Source: Marisa cornuarietis (taxonomy: Eukaryota > Mollusca > Gastropoda > Architaenioglossa > Ampullariidae). Taken from it: 64,000 nucleotides of DNA. Position 1 is the stretch's first letter; each line of letters begins with the position of its first letter. Positions 33,444-45,120 of the stretch are shown piece after piece. The position numbers and the translations under genes are program-made. Location: positions 671,001 through 735,000 of the forward strand of contig SMMW01000504.1 of NCBI GenBank assembly GCA_004794655.1. The letters are read 5' to 3'. The notes beneath the pieces were generated by a model. It was given only the letters and a program-made list of their open reading frames with translations. It was not told the origin of the DNA and did no database searches.

Positions 33444-34184
33444 ACACACACATACACACACAAACACTCTCTCTCTCTCTCTAGTTCAAACAAACACACG
33501 AACACACTGACTGACTGTTTTTACATCATCATTCGATAACTGAAACAACACCCTTTATTAAATCCGAACAGCCTGAAACACAAGTTGAAAGATTAAAGCT
33601 CACAGAAACTAACAAGCACTTTGCTTTTCAACTGTAGGAGATTACTTTTACTGTTTTTAATCTTTCTCAGACAACGAAACAGTTGGCCTCCGTTATGCAT
33701 CAAATGTTTCAGAAACTGAGGTAACGCTTTTATGTAAAATTGTAGTGGATGCAGTTTGAATTTGGGTTTATTTCCTGTTGACTCCTGAATCAGCCAAAAT
33801 TATCCAATCTTTAGTTCATTTCTTGCAGTAAAAAAATAGAAAAAAGCAAATCAGTTTATTAATAATAAGACGGAGAAAGAAATTATCAAAAACGTTAAAA
33901 AATAGAAAAAAGAATAAATAAATCAAAATTAAATAACAGTTTAAAATGGATGAATGAATGATGAAAAGAAAGAAGAAAATGAAGAGTAAAGAAGTAATTG
34001 GATAACTGATTTATCTTTTGTTTCTTAACAGCGCCAAGTGTCAGCTTCAGGTGGTAGGAATCCTGACGGCTTGATATACGGAGATTTGGATTTCTCAAAC
34101 AAGACATTGTCTAACTTGATTATTGGCTCTTCGTCAGAGACACAATACGCCGACATTCACTTTGCAGCTGCTGCAATAGAATAA
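28734..34184 (+). CDS. Gene B: Ig-like receptor with ITIM and ITSM-type tail (9 exons, 483 aa)
   Basis: Exons: 28734-28803, 29326-29685, 30030-30314, 30547-30849, 31813-31950, 32201-32216, 32916-32992, 33671-33720, 34032-34184; 484 codons including TAA, all phases compatible. Signal peptide MGILYIVFGFLNLLFSTPCF, three Cys-containing Ig-like modules (about 24-144, 145-239 and 240-339) with many N-glycosylation sites, and a membrane helix at 353-377 followed by KK. The tail holds LRYASN (Y425), LIYGDL (Y449, fits the ITIM consensus) and TQYADI (Y472, fits the ITSM-type TxYxx[V/I]). In vertebrates such paired sites recruit SH2 phosphatases (SHP-1/SHP-2); a similar inhibitory role here is inferred. 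The 16-base exon 6 could instead begin at 32204, dropping one codon. Confidence 0.83.
29326..29685 (+). CDS. Gene B exon 2 (Ig-like module 1)
   Basis: 360 bases, phase 1-1. It contains FTIEIKVCEKGILSMVCWC, an NLST glycosylation site and LKFVC near the end. It is weakly Ig-like; no close family was recognised. Confidence 0.82.
30030..30314 (+). CDS. Gene B exon 3 (Ig-like module 2)
   Basis: 285 bases, phase 1-1. PPVIKQLIVNG opens the domain and KVRVFCSFSNGNPPVSI is a typical B-C strand region (Cys, then NPP). VRCEGPSSELNRSVSILVK closes it like Ig strands F-G. Confidence 0.88.
30547..30849 (+). CDS. Gene B exon 4 (Ig-like module 3)
   Basis: 303 bases, phase 1-1. It includes KKVDCKPSGNPPDFNVTL and WTLFLTNDVGTSNKTFTV, the usual B-C and F-G pattern with a Thr-Asn turn in place of the second Cys. 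The donor TTTGA|GTGAGT is preferred over CAG|GTTTGA five bases earlier; both give phase 1. Confidence 0.86.
31813..31950 (+). CDS. Gene B exon 5 (membrane helix)
   Basis: Acceptor TTATAACCAG, donor ATCAG|GTAAGT, phase 1-1. It encodes WRKILLIVSASMLGVTVFA and VILCLLKK. Confidence 0.85.
32201..32216 (+). CDS. Gene B exon 6 (micro-exon)
   Basis: A 16-base exon (CAGAAGGACGCCATAG) between GATCAG and GTATGT, carrying the frame from phase 1 to phase 2. A tandem CAGCAG acceptor would allow a 13-base form. Confidence 0.5.
32449..32509. repeat. (GAGT)n microsatellite
   Basis: Fifteen GAGT units inside gene B intron 6. Confidence 0.95.
32916..32992 (+). CDS. Gene B exon 7
   Basis: Acceptor TTGCTACAG, donor ACAG|GTGAGA, phase 2 to 1. 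It encodes SASTIGNSNDPHPHDSDNGA. Only this frame is open and phase-compatible. Confidence 0.6.
33406..33483. repeat. (CA)n with (CT)n simple repeat
   Basis: Interrupted CA run followed by CTCTCT, in gene B intron 7. Confidence 0.93.
33671..33720 (+). CDS. Gene B exon 8 (Y425)
   Basis: Acceptor CTTTCTCAG, donor GAG|GTAACG, phase 1 to 0. It encodes ETVGLRYASNVSETE, with one tyrosine in a motif that is not a full ITIM. Confidence 0.7.
34032..34184 (+). CDS. Gene B exon 9 (ITIM and ITSM-type motifs, stop)
   Basis: Acceptor TTTCTTAACAG, phase 0. It contains NPDGLIYGDLDFSNK and SSETQYADIHF and ends IE-TAA. The stop codon overlaps an AATAAA at 34180-34185, a possible early poly(A) signal. Confidence 0.85.
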   Translation, partial: RQVSASGGRNPDGLIYGDLDFSNKTLSNLIIGSSSETQYADIHFAAAAIE

Positions 34185-36166
34185 AATATCTTTCTTCGAC
34201 ACCATCTTAAGTATTAAGCATTAATATTTCGTCCTTCTTCAAACACATAAGACAAAAGGTTTGGTATTAAATGTTGTTACTTGTAAAAGTTCCGTCCGAC
34301 CATCTATTGTCTCAAATCAGTCACATCTACAACAGCGACAACCATTTGAATCTTTTGAAGATAAACTTACCTGTATTACCATCTGGTCCCCTACGAAAAG
34401 GCGAACGATGGTGCTTCATCCCTTTCTATTGGCGAAATAACAAGGCATCAAGAGTCAATAAGTTGTGGGGCATAAATCTAGTGTCTTTCCAGGTCATACC
34501 TATACACCAACTAAATGTAAGAATTTATTTACTGCCACATAACCCGAACGATAAATATCAATTTATTGGTAACAAATTACCAATACTAATAAAAAGATAA
34601 CATAACATATGCAGCATATTTATAAAAACTACTTGTATGATTACATGTTTCTTATACAGAATTAAAATCAAAATTTTTATGGAGGAGTATATTTTTATCC
34701 TTTAAGAAATAATAAATTAAAGAGATATATGAAGTACGTGAAATCGAGAGCAGCTATTTCATTAGAAAGATCCTCTTTTTATGAAAGTCGATGTGAGAGA
34801 ATAATTTAAAAACTGTTTACGATTTATATATTTATTTTTATAAAGTTTTACATTGATTATAGCATTTTAAAATACACAGAATGAAACATACACAGCAGTT
34901 GTTGTTGTTTAGCATGTAAATTTTTTTACACTTTAAACTTGTTTTGCAGATTCGATTTCTTACCTATAAATTTAATGCTGCAGCAGTTTTTTGGTGTGAT
35001 TTTGTGTTATTTTAAAGGATGAATGCTCAGATTTGAAATTTGTTACCTTTTATGTTTAAATATACACACCGTAATGCTTAATTTTATAAAAATGCACTCA
35101 GTTCTGTTTTATAAAACTGTTTTGCTAGTTTCAGCACGACTAATATTGTTTTTGTCCAACTGCACTAAAAACTAAACTGCTGAAACTCAACAGACAGAAT
35201 AATGTCTTATGTAAATGATAACAAACGTTTGAGAAGATGTATTAGATAAGTAAAATTATCTAAAACATTCTCCTTAAACTTTCGCTCTACTTTTCCTGTC
35301 TCAGTTTCAAGTTTTGTTACGAAATGTTTACAGTTTGGTAATACCAGCTTTGCAGCTTTTGAAATGGGTAAACTAGTCTACTCGTTCTTTAGCCCCTAAT
35401 CTCTTGTAATTTAATGTTAAACATAGTTCTGGTGAGAGAGTTGTGAGGGTGTGGAGTAGTTTTCTCTTGAATTCACCTTAATTACAAACCGTTAGAATTG
35501 GTTCAGCTTTTAGAAAACATTGAGGCAAAGAACAAAAGGCATATTTTTATGTTGATCACATTAAATTAATGTCTTATACCCTGAATGATCAACTGATACA
35601 AAACAAATTTCAACCAAAGAACAAAAACAGCTTGGTGTTCTTTCTCCAATGACAATAAAATAAATCTTTAGCAAGGCCGGCTAAAAACATCATACCTGTC
35701 GGGAGGCAGTAATTTATTTTTAAGTGATTTCAAAGTATGTCTTCATACTAAATTTTACATTCAATCGTGCCAAGTATGTTTATGTTTCCTACTGTTTGTG
35801 AGAGATAACACCTTGATTTTTTTTGTACATAGTAAAAAGAAAAGAAAGCATTATTTATTTACGTGTTTCTCATAAAATTACTGAGAATACCTTGTAATTC
35901 ATACCTCTATGCATTATGTTCTTTTTAATTGTTTGCAGTCTTCTCCGAGTTTTTGTTTTGGGAGGCAATGGAGGCTGCTTGCTTGTTAGTATTTCAAGTT
36001 ATTTAAAGGCGACTTTTACTGCATTAAAAAAGCTAAAAACTCAATTTGTGATATCTGTTTGCTTAAATGTTTTTATTAAACAACATTTTTTTCTGTTGTT
36101 GCACATTTTTTGTGTGCAAGAAAACATTTTAATCTTTCATAGATATTGTTTGTTATGGACATCACA
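34185..36166. other. Spacer 3' of gene B
   Basis: AT-rich, presumably the 3' UTR near 34185 and then intergenic. No repeat family or exon was recognised. Confidence 0.45.
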
Positions 36167-36337
36167 CTTAAAGACCAACCTGAATGGTTTGCGTTTTTTG
36201 CAGATATCGGTAGATATTGGCGATGTAAAGCTAACCTGTAAATTGTAGCCTCTAAAACACATTCGTTAATTAATTATCCGCTAGCTAAGTACGCGAGTCG
36301 CACCTGCGATCAACAAGCGCCGTTAACAATGTACTCC

Positions 36338-36560
36338 GTCACACTAGTGCACTATTCACAACATTGACAGCAGTCAACACCAAACAGTGTACTATGTCAC
36401 ACTAGTGCACCATTCACAACATTGACAGCAGTCAACACCAAACAGTGTACTATGTCACACTAGTGCACCATTCACAACATTGGCTGCCGTCAACACCAAA
36501 CAGTGTACTACGTCACACTAGTGCACCATTCACATCATTGGCAGCAGTCAACACCAAACA
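36338..36560. repeat. 58 bp tandem units, left arm of the foldback element
   Basis: About four units of 58 bp, each starting GTCACACTAGTGCACCATTC and ending CACCAAACAGTGTACTAT. Each unit contains the palindrome CACTAGTG. Confidence 0.88.
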
Positions 36561-36667
36561 GAGAAAGAGAGAATGAGCGACAGCTAAGGTTATTCAGACG
36601 TTGAAAGTCTGCATTTCTCTTGCTTTTGAAAAACTGCTACTTTAGCACGAGACAGACTTCAACGTCC

Positions 36668-36845
36668 AAACAATGGTGTTGACTGCTGCCAATGTTGTGA
36701 ATGGTGTACTACTGTGACGTAGTATACTGTTTAGTGTTGACGGCTGCCAATGTTGTGAATGGTGCACTAGTGTGACGTAGTATACTGTTTAGTGTTGACT
36801 GCTGTCAGTGTTGTGAATGGTGCACTAGTGTGACGTAGTACACTG
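36668..36845. repeat. 58 bp tandem units, right arm (inverted)
   Basis: About three inverted units of the left-arm repeat (GTTGACTGCTGCCAATGTTG, GAATGGTGCACTAGTGTGAC). The unequal number of units shows that the arms have evolved independently since insertion. Confidence 0.86.
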
Positions 36846-37129
36846 CTAGCGGCGCTTGTTGATCGTAAGTGCGAATCGTAGCGGATAATTAATTAACGGA
36901 TGGGCTTTAGAGGCTATAATTTACAGGTTAGGTTATATCGCCAATATCTACCGATATATGAAAACTTCGAAAACCATTCAGGTTGGTCTTTAAGATTATT
37001 CATGTTTAATATATGTTCTTTACAATGATTGTACCTATTCCATGATCATGCTCGGTTTTTTGTTCTACTTTTTCTACTTCTGTCTTTCATATGCGGTGTG
37101 TTTGTTCTTTCGTCTCGTGTGTTGCCAAT

Positions 37130-37215
37130 GTCTCGTGCTTGTTCCTAAGCGCAAGCTCCTTAGGAGTATGAGTATGCGCTATAAAAATTTTGCATTTATT
37201 CATTTAGTAACATTT
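37130..37215 (+). mobile_element. LINE/SINE 3'-tail fragment
   Basis: CTAAGCGCAAGCTCCTTAGG followed by GAGTATGCGCTATAAAAATT matches the 3' tail of the LINE fragment at 37720-38085 (TAAGCGCTAAGAGCATGCTC, TATGCGCTATACAAATATTC). Confidence 0.55.
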
Positions 37216-37719
37216 AAGCAATTCAGCCTTGCAATTATTGCAAACAAAATTAATTACGAACTACTCGAACAAGGAAATAAGAAGTCACAAAATAAATGTT
37301 GATTGTACAGATGTGTATGACACATGGAATATGAAAGGAACGGCAAGTAGTTGTAAGGCGCGGACGTGAAAGTGACAGTGTTCCGTGTCGAAATAAATAG
37401 ACAGAAGTACGCCCTTCTTAGTTCCTTTTTTTTCTTTTTAGGTTCATCGAGATTAAACTTTTCTTTTATCGTATTTCTTATGATCATAGAAATGCTTATA
37501 CAGAAGATTGGAGCAAACTGTAAACATGTAGAACACATAAAAATAATCATCATACAATTACAAGGCATAGAAAAAAAGGACAAAACAAGCAGAGGAAAAA
37601 GACCGCCTCAGATGGTAAGTAGTTCAAGATAGGTATGATAGGTCAAGGCTGTGAAGAGAATGGTAGTACATGTACAGGGTAGTGATCATTTAATTACCAG
37701 AACAAAAACATATGGTCAC

Positions 37720-38090
37720 ATGATTTTTTGCAGCAAAACAACGGAAGTCTCTTTCTCTCCATATCCGACACCTTCCTACAATTGAATCCTTCAAATCTGC
37801 ACTGAAAACGCACCTCTTCCTTGAGCATTTCTCCTAACACAGTCCACACAATGCTAGTCCTTCTTACCCTCCCCCTTCCGTTCTTGCTACTTTTCTCAAC
37901 ATCCTTCTATGCTACTGTTACTTGGTGTCTTTTGTGTTTTCTGTCGTCAGTACTGTCGTTTATTCGTCCGCCCCTCGTGTTCTATTCATGTAGTCCATGT
38001 CTCTTCCTTGTTTTAAGCGCTAAGAGCATGCTCTCTATGCGTGTGAATATGCGCTATACAAATATTCATTTATTATTATTATTACGAGAT
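37720..38090 (+). mobile_element. 5'-truncated LINE, ORF2 C-terminus and 3' UTR
   Basis: The frame at about 37740-37837 reads SLSLHIRHLPTIESFKSALK and then THLFLEHFS before a stop, the standard C-terminal end of CR1/L2-like ORF2 proteins. The 3' UTR ends in TATGCGCTATACAAAT with a (TTA)n run to about 38087. Confidence 0.78.
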
Positions 38091-39654
38091 CAAATTTACA
38101 GCTATTGAAAGCTGGGGAAGAAAGGGCGTATGATGCTTTCGGTTTCACAACGGAAATAATAATTTCCTCCTTGTTCTCAGCCCTTGATTTTGCCTATTAG
38201 ATGTCAGGAAGGTTTAATTTTAATAATTGTTATGTGACACCGAGTAAAACTGAAAAAGGTCAGCAGTGTCCTAAAGCTACATTAATACTAATACGAAACA
38301 TCTTAGATTGCTCTCTTAATTTTTTTCAAATTTTTAAAAAAGTATTTAGGTAAATGTTGTCCTTCGTTCCTTGCATGAGGAAGAGTCTATTTGCGTTCAC
38401 CTTTGAACTTTTTTTCTTCCTGCAAGGCGCCAAGCAGTCATCGGTACGTGTCTAGTCAAAACGTAGTGGGGATGATGTATGTTATTATAACTAGATCAAC
38501 AGAAAGACCTTTTATATACATGTATATTTATGTATACTTTATCTACATAGTAGCAAGAGTCTGCAGCCATTTTGTAAGCCTAATTTTGAAGGAAGTTAGA
38601 AATATGTTTGAACTTCTTCCTCACGACACGCCATTTACACTGTAAACAAACGGCTTTCACGGACAGAAGGGAATAAGAACTCGACCTTTACCTTAACTAG
38701 TGGAACAGAGATTATCCATGGTGTGAGAACTGGTGGAACAGATATAGGAAGGGACCCGCTTACGGTTTAATGAGGAAGACAGAAGTGGGTCATCGTTAAC
38801 ATTTCTGAGCGTTAGCTCATGGCAACAGTTCCTGGTGTACCGAACTGACACAAGATGGCGATAGAAGCGTGGAACAAACATTTTAAGGACACAAAGTGGG
38901 TTTTCTTGCGTGCCTGTATGCAGGTCTGTGTAAGTGCGTACATGCATACAAAAATAGCAAAACTGGACACTAACCAGAGACAAGAAAAGTTTAACTTATT
39001 GCAATAATCCGCTAATGGGGTTAACATCCAACTAAATTTATTGGTAAGCATTAACAAACACTGCGCAAAGCTTGCTGAGAATAATAAAGGATCACACTAA
39101 CATTGATCTACTGCAAGTAGTTCTGTGTTTAAATTTATGTACCTAATGGATCTGAAATTTCATTTTCAGTTTTAACTCTGGTCAGATTTCTGTTATTTCG
39201 AAGCTTTGATGTACTTTTGTTTTCATTAAACAGCATTTTAGTTAACGTTTGTGGTCGTCAGTTTTGCTGTTTTCTGACCGAAACTAAAAAGGTTTACACC
39301 ACTTTCTGAAATATCTATAAAATAAGTAGTGGTATACTCATGCACACGAAATACCTTATAAAAATGTTGTGCTGAAAAAACAACAAAACAAAGTTAAGCT
39401 TTCTTTTGGTAAAATGCAAGATTAAGTCTATATCATTCCTGAGATGAGAAATCACACACTGCTGTCATAGGGCTTCTGAATGAGCTGAAAACAAGGTATT
39501 TGTGTTGAGTTTTATATAGGAATCAGGCTTTAGCATGCCATCTTCAGCAGTAAATTATTCCCCATACAAGAGAGATAGCACATAGAAGCACACAACATTT
39601 GCCATTTATTGTCAAAAAGGTATTCGGCAACTGTGGAGGTGAAAAAAGTACCCC
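38091..39654. other. Spacer, no gene recognised
   Basis: Short chance frames only. No ectodomain exon that could precede the membrane exon at 39769 was found here. Confidence 0.45.
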
Positions 39655-39768
39655 CTATTTTAAAACCACAAAAATGTACATTCGTTTAAAATCCTACTTA
39701 ATATTTGTACTCTTTATTCATCTCTTATTTAGACAGACAACTAATTACACAACATTTTTATTCAACAG

Positions 39769-39862
39769 AAAAAAAGAGTGCAGTAGTGGTCATCGCTATA
39801 ATGATCGGAGCTTTTCTGGGGGCATGTGTACTTGTCTATCTCAGCATTGTCTTTTCAATGTG
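39769..39862 (+). CDS. Gene C: membrane-helix exon
   Basis: 94 bases between TTTTTATTCAACAG and TG|GTAAAA, phase 1 to 2, the phases of gene A exon 6. It encodes SAVVVIAIMIGAFLGACVLV. A paralogue of the same length lies at 49927. No ectodomain exons were found upstream within 5.5 kb, so this gene is partial or its exons are unrecognisable. Confidence 0.62.
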
Positions 39863-40178
39863 GTAAAAATAACTTTATTTTGAGTACAGTTTTACATCAA
39901 AGTAGAAAACGAAAGCTACTGAATATTTTAAAGTGTAAATGTGCACATTAATGATGGCTCCACTCTTTAAGGTTTTAGGAAGTTCTTATTTTGTATTTTA
40001 AATAACAATTATAATAATAATAAAAAGTTCTCTCTTGCCATTTAAGTAAACAATTATTGATGCAATAGAAAGAAATTTAGTGACAGTTTAGTTTAGACAG
40101 AAATACAGTACGTTTGAAAATGCCTTGAAGGTTATCATTTCTTAAAATTTAACAGACTTACGTCTTTGCTTGTGTTTG

Positions 40179-40233
<55 letters not shown>

Positions 40234-40311
40234 CAGGTATATTGTTAGCTTCTTGTAATTATGTTTGTCATAATTTAATCTTCGTATTTTTTTCAGGATG
40301 ACAAAGTTTGA

Positions 40312-40440
40312 CGGTCGGCAGTCCTGGGCTAACCTCTCATCTCGCCTACGCAATTGTTTTTTTCTGAATGTGTAACCCGTTTACATGGATGGCTGCCCTG
40401 CCGTGATGTCACCGTGCATCCCAGCTCAGAGTGAAACACC
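40312..40440 (+). mobile_element. Degenerate SINE fragment
   Basis: Aligns with the body of the SINE at 48107-48292: CAGTCCTGGGCTAACCTC for CTGTCCTGGGTTCAGTTC, then GGCTGCCCTGCCGTGATG for GGCTGCCTTGCCGTGATA. The tRNA-like head is missing or very diverged. Confidence 0.68.
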
Positions 40441-42729
40441 GATAGAACCTTGGTCTTTTTCGTCAGTCGATATACAGTTTTGCATTTTTTCTTTTAACCA
40501 TCTATTTTGGATACTGTGCATTTAAACTTTCCAGGCATAGTGACTTTGTTCGCTGCCTTGACACTTGCATAAGTTTTTTAGTTTAAAAATGTTTGACTTT
40601 TACTGATGTCCACGCACGCGTAGCGAACTTATTCCTTATGCATGGGCCGGAGCTCAATAGTTTCTTGGGATTGAAGTAGGTCAAATACAGACACCAAATG
40701 TATAAAGTTCACAAAATGTGAAGAATTATTAGTGACAAAAATACACCCAACTGAATGTTATAAAAATAAATATTATGATGATTTAAAGCTTATATATAGA
40801 TAGATAAATACTTCAGACAAACGCAATTTAGTTTAAGCTCTATCAGAATCTAAATAACTAAACAATTTACCTATTTGGCACCTATCTTTACATTGGGCAG
40901 TTTCTTTATATATGTGTTCAAGAACTTGCTATGATTGTATAGTATTATATTGTTCTTTGTCATGATATTATATACCTGTACTACAACTTGCCTTTATCGT
41001 TAGTCAAAAATAAGGGATTGTCTGAGCAAGTCATTCTGAAAAGAATTTAGAAAATATTAGATTACTCCACCTTATGCAAGAGACAATTTTGGCTGTGAAT
41101 CTGTCATCAGTTTTTTCCACATAATGCTAATTTCATTCTTTTTGTCAGTATTCATAAGTTTGTAAGAGCAGTTCTACCTTTTAAAACTTTCGTAACGTTT
41201 AAAGAGGAAATTTAAGTATTATTTTATGTAACAGAGGTCTTGAAAGAAACAGCTCCTATCAAAATCAAAAAGCCAGATTTTAAAGTTGGCTGAAGGAAAC
41301 AAAAACAAAAACACAGTTTTGATATAATTAAATCAAAATGATGATCTGTAAAAGTAACATGATGCTATTAGTGTCTCGAATAGCAACAAACAATATGAAA
41401 TTTTGAACCCTAATGTTTTCTTTGTCTCTTAGATGAGTCCTGAGTTTTTTTCAGTTAACAGTCGCAAATCGATTTGAAACTTTTACTACACTACAAATAA
41501 CTACGATGGTTCAAACTGTCTTCCTGTATTTCCTTCTCAGTTTTTTCAAGTTCAGTTTCTATTGCTTTTCACTGTCAGTCCCCTTCAAACCAGTTAAAAT
41601 ATTATTGTTCTCCCGGCTGGATCCATTTTTAGGATGGAGATCTGCCATCCATACATATGGTAGGAAAGAGTTGTTTGACTCGGGGGAGGTATGTACGGAA
41701 GCACTCGCACTGCTGGTTACAGTAGTACTTTTGCCTAACCAATCGTTTGTCTGGATTGTCAATTATCCTCACCTCTTTCACCCCTAGTTGGACCCTTTCT
41801 TTTATGTGAGTCGGTTGGCTTTTAAAAACAACAACAGTTATGTCTCTTAGAGTCTGACAGGAGTATGGAAGAATAAGGCAAAAAGAATAATGAGAAGACA
41901 CTTTACACAAAATATTGACTTATAAGTACCTCTTTTCTTAATAAGAACCTTACTGCAATATAAAAGTACCTATTCGCTATAAATAAGCACTTCTGAGGCC
42001 TTATTTTGCCCCTCCCCCAAATATACAAACTTATAAGCACCTATAAGGACCGTACGCACCCTCTCAGACAGTCACGTGTTCACCGGGGGACAAGACTCGA
42101 CAAATAACGAGAAAGGCCTGGATACCGGATGGGAGTTCGAATTATGAAGATTACAGATGACCTAATTTCTTTTAAGTATCATACGGCAACAACGTTTTCG
42201 GTTCATACATAAACACAGCGCCAGGATAAGTGTTTAGAAAGTATACATTATAATAACTTTTTGTGTTTATAGGAAAATAGCTTTTAGATGTCTCAAACAT
42301 AAATGCATTTTGCATATGATTATTAACAAAATGTAACAGCAGTCTCATAAATTACGAAAATTATGTGTTACCACATCCAAAAGTAATTTACTTTATTGCT
42401 TCTTTTTTCTTTTTATGTGAAAAAAACTACTCAATACAATAACAACTCGCTTAGGTTGTTTGTTGAAAAATGTGTGTGGTCTCACTATCTCTGTTTTTTT
42501 AGCCTCAGTTATAATACTAGTGAACAAATCGTTTTATATGATTGTATTTTTATAAACTGTTTTTTTTCCACAAAAGTTTAATTTTAAGTTTAATGTTTGC
42601 ATTTTCAGTCATATGTTCCTTTGTCTCTTAACGTGCTTTGTATCTTTACAACTTAACGTATCAAAAATTGTATTTTTTAGTTTGCTTACCTGGTTACATA
42701 CGACAGTCACAAATGTCACAAGTGAAATT

Positions 42730-42766
<37 letters not shown>

Positions 42767-44520
42767 TAAACAATATGTATGACTTTAAAAACAAGAAAAT
42801 GTTCCTGCGTTTGAATACACGATGATGAAGAAACAATACCGGCACATGTCATCACAGGTACCAAAAAAGCAAAGCTACTGTATTGAAAGGGCTCTTCCTC
42901 TTAAAGTCATTTTTCTTTTATTTACTTACTTTCTCAGAGAAAGAGACTTCATAAAACACCAAAGACACTATTTGCGCACGCTCGAACACGAAGCTTGTGA
43001 CATGATCGATCATTTGAGAAAACAGCTAAAGAAAGTCAGATGTTACACTCATTGCCTGTTATTTTAAAATATGTTCAAATGACAAAGTCAGTTGAAAGAC
43101 GCTCGCATTTGGCTTTCCAGAAAATCAGTGATATTAAATATTCTATTTTCACAATTAATCTTTAAACTGTCAGGCACTCCTCTCATGGCGAGACGTTAGA
43201 CTGTTTAATTAAATAAGGCTCTAAATGTTTGTTATTTTGTGAAATAAGCCACTCAACAAACACTAGTAACAAGAAAAATACATTTTGGTAAGTAATGATC
43301 ATTTTTCAGTTTGTATCCAAACCCTATGAAACATACATCGGATCTAGATAATACAATCTGCAGACAATTAAGCCATTAAGTCTAGTTAAGTGTGTACACG
43401 GGATACTTTTTGTAATCTCTCTCTTTTTGCATACTCGCTTATCACTTATGACACTTGCACATCCTTAAAACAAGTAAAATATATTGGGCTTTTTTCTTCT
43501 TGAGAAGGGACTTAAAAAAAGATAGCACAAATTGCTTTCAACTGTTGGTTTTGATAACAGTCTACGATCAGAAAATACATATAAGATCATACACCAATAA
43601 GAAAATGTGATATGGCCTAGCAAGCAACTAACACCTCGACAGAGGGAATAATGCAGAATAACAATAAATTTAAACAACCATATGTTGAACAAGACAATTA
43701 AAAAGCAGAAGCGGTGCTTGAGAGGTTAAGGACAATACAGAGTGACTGGACTTATAGCTGACAGCTTGTACCCGCCAGGACAGAAATCTTACATCAGACT
43801 CAGAGATAAAAGTGAGAGGCTTAGAGCTCATAGTACTATAAATAAAATTATCAGCACTCATTGATCAAGCTTTAGTCCAAGTATACACTTAACTCATGGA
43901 AAGGTCACGCACATGAATGCAGATGCCCAGACTGCTTTCTGTTATTTCTATATACACTGTAATTGCTGTTAAACTACTCTCTTTGTCTCCCTTTTTTGAC
44001 AATATGAGGTCACTTAACAAAGAGTCTTAATACTTGTGAAATAGAGATACTGCATCTGCAAGTATAAATTATTACAGATGGTGAACTATAATTATTTGTA
44101 TCTATTGTATGTTTTGTTGTATTGTGCTGATGTTTTATGACTAACTGTCGACATATACAACCATTTTTTATTAAAAAAATAAAACAAACATCGTGTGTTG
44201 TATTTATTTTTGGAAGACATACACAAAGTAAAACTGCATAAGAGCCTAAAAAGGGATAGTTCATAACTCCCGCATATAAACATTATATCTATTTAATAAT
44301 CAATAAATTATTTAACTAACTCTAACAGTAAAACATAAATACTTCTATTCACAAAAGTTAAAATAAGTGACAATAAATCGTTTTGACATAGCATTCAGAA
44401 ATGAGCCTTGCTACATACTCTTCACTTGGTATGAGTATCTCTAACGAATAAACTGAAGGTCTCAAAATAACACCATTCTCATTGTCTTTCGTTTTCAAAA
44501 AGTAAACCATGCTACAGCCC

Positions 44521-45120
44521 TTCTCTGCTTGTCTGTCAGTCAGTCAGTCAGTCAGTCAGTCAGTCAGTCAGTCCCTTGACCGGCAGCTGTCGTTGGGGGG
44601 GGGATCACATGGACAGACGCGGCAGCTGACAGGGGCCGCCACTCTTGCCTATTTTGGGCGATAGTCAGCAGGTCTCGTACAGGACGACCAGTCCAGTCTT
44701 TGATGTTCGTAAGTCAGTTCTTTCTCTGGTCACCGTGTCACATCTGTATGGCAGGATCGGTAGTACCAGGGAATTTGTACAACCTGTACTTGGTAGTGAA
44801 CCTTATCTTAGCTTAGCCATCGCCGCTCTTAATGTTGCTTTTGCGATGCGAATATTTAGCGTACAGCTGCAGTCCGTGCAGATTAAGGCTCCCAAGTTGA
44901 TCATAACTTTGCTATTTTCAGTGCTGGTCTCCATTCTATATGTTTTCAAACTGTCTGTCCTGTCAGTCTGTTGGTGATGTCTTGCAGTTGTTTTTTAGTG
45001 CCTGCTAGCAGATTGATGTATGTTGACTTGAAAGATGGATTTCAGATCGGCCTTCCACCAATTCAAATGGAAGTGTGATGGTCGTCAAGGGTTTCAAGCA
45101 TGATGTTCTCCAAGATATTA
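44521..45120 (-). mobile_element. LINE 3' remnant (minus strand), duplication copy 1
   Basis: Same sequence as 54634-55480: CGGCAGCTGACAGGGGCCGC (44621-44640), GGACGACCAGTCCAGTCTTT and the reverse-transcriptase thumb region. It ends in a (GTCA)n tail at 44533-44573. Shorter and more decayed than copy 2. Confidence 0.75.

Larger units (their letters stand above)
36167..36994. mobile_element. 828 bp foldback element with 0.33 kb inverted arms
   Basis: The left arm starts CTTAAAGACCAACCTGAATG and the right arm ends with its complement CATTCAGGTTGGTCTTTAAG. The arms stay alignable for about 330 bp each, including the GATATCGGTAGATATTGGCG region and TTAATTAATTATCCG. Inside each arm are tandem 58 bp units. 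TTAA stands at both ends, which could be a TTAA target duplication as in piggyBac-type elements. There is no coding capacity, so it is non-autonomous. Confidence 0.88.
39655..45110. repeat. Segmental duplication, copy 1
   Basis: Matches 49790-55600 in patches with the same order: membrane exon, SINE fragment, (AT)n tract, the GGCTTTCCAGAAAATCAGTG block (43110 and 53440), the CTAACTGTCGACATA block (44140 and 54470) and the antisense LINE remnant. The offset is about 9.3-10.3 kb. It also contains a (GT)n tract at 40182-40232 and (AT)n at 42733-42760. Confidence 0.82.

Noticed and set aside
41506..41910. Open frames on both strands of about 90 codons
   Set aside because: They have no paralogue in the duplicated copy at 51-52 kb and no recognisable domain.
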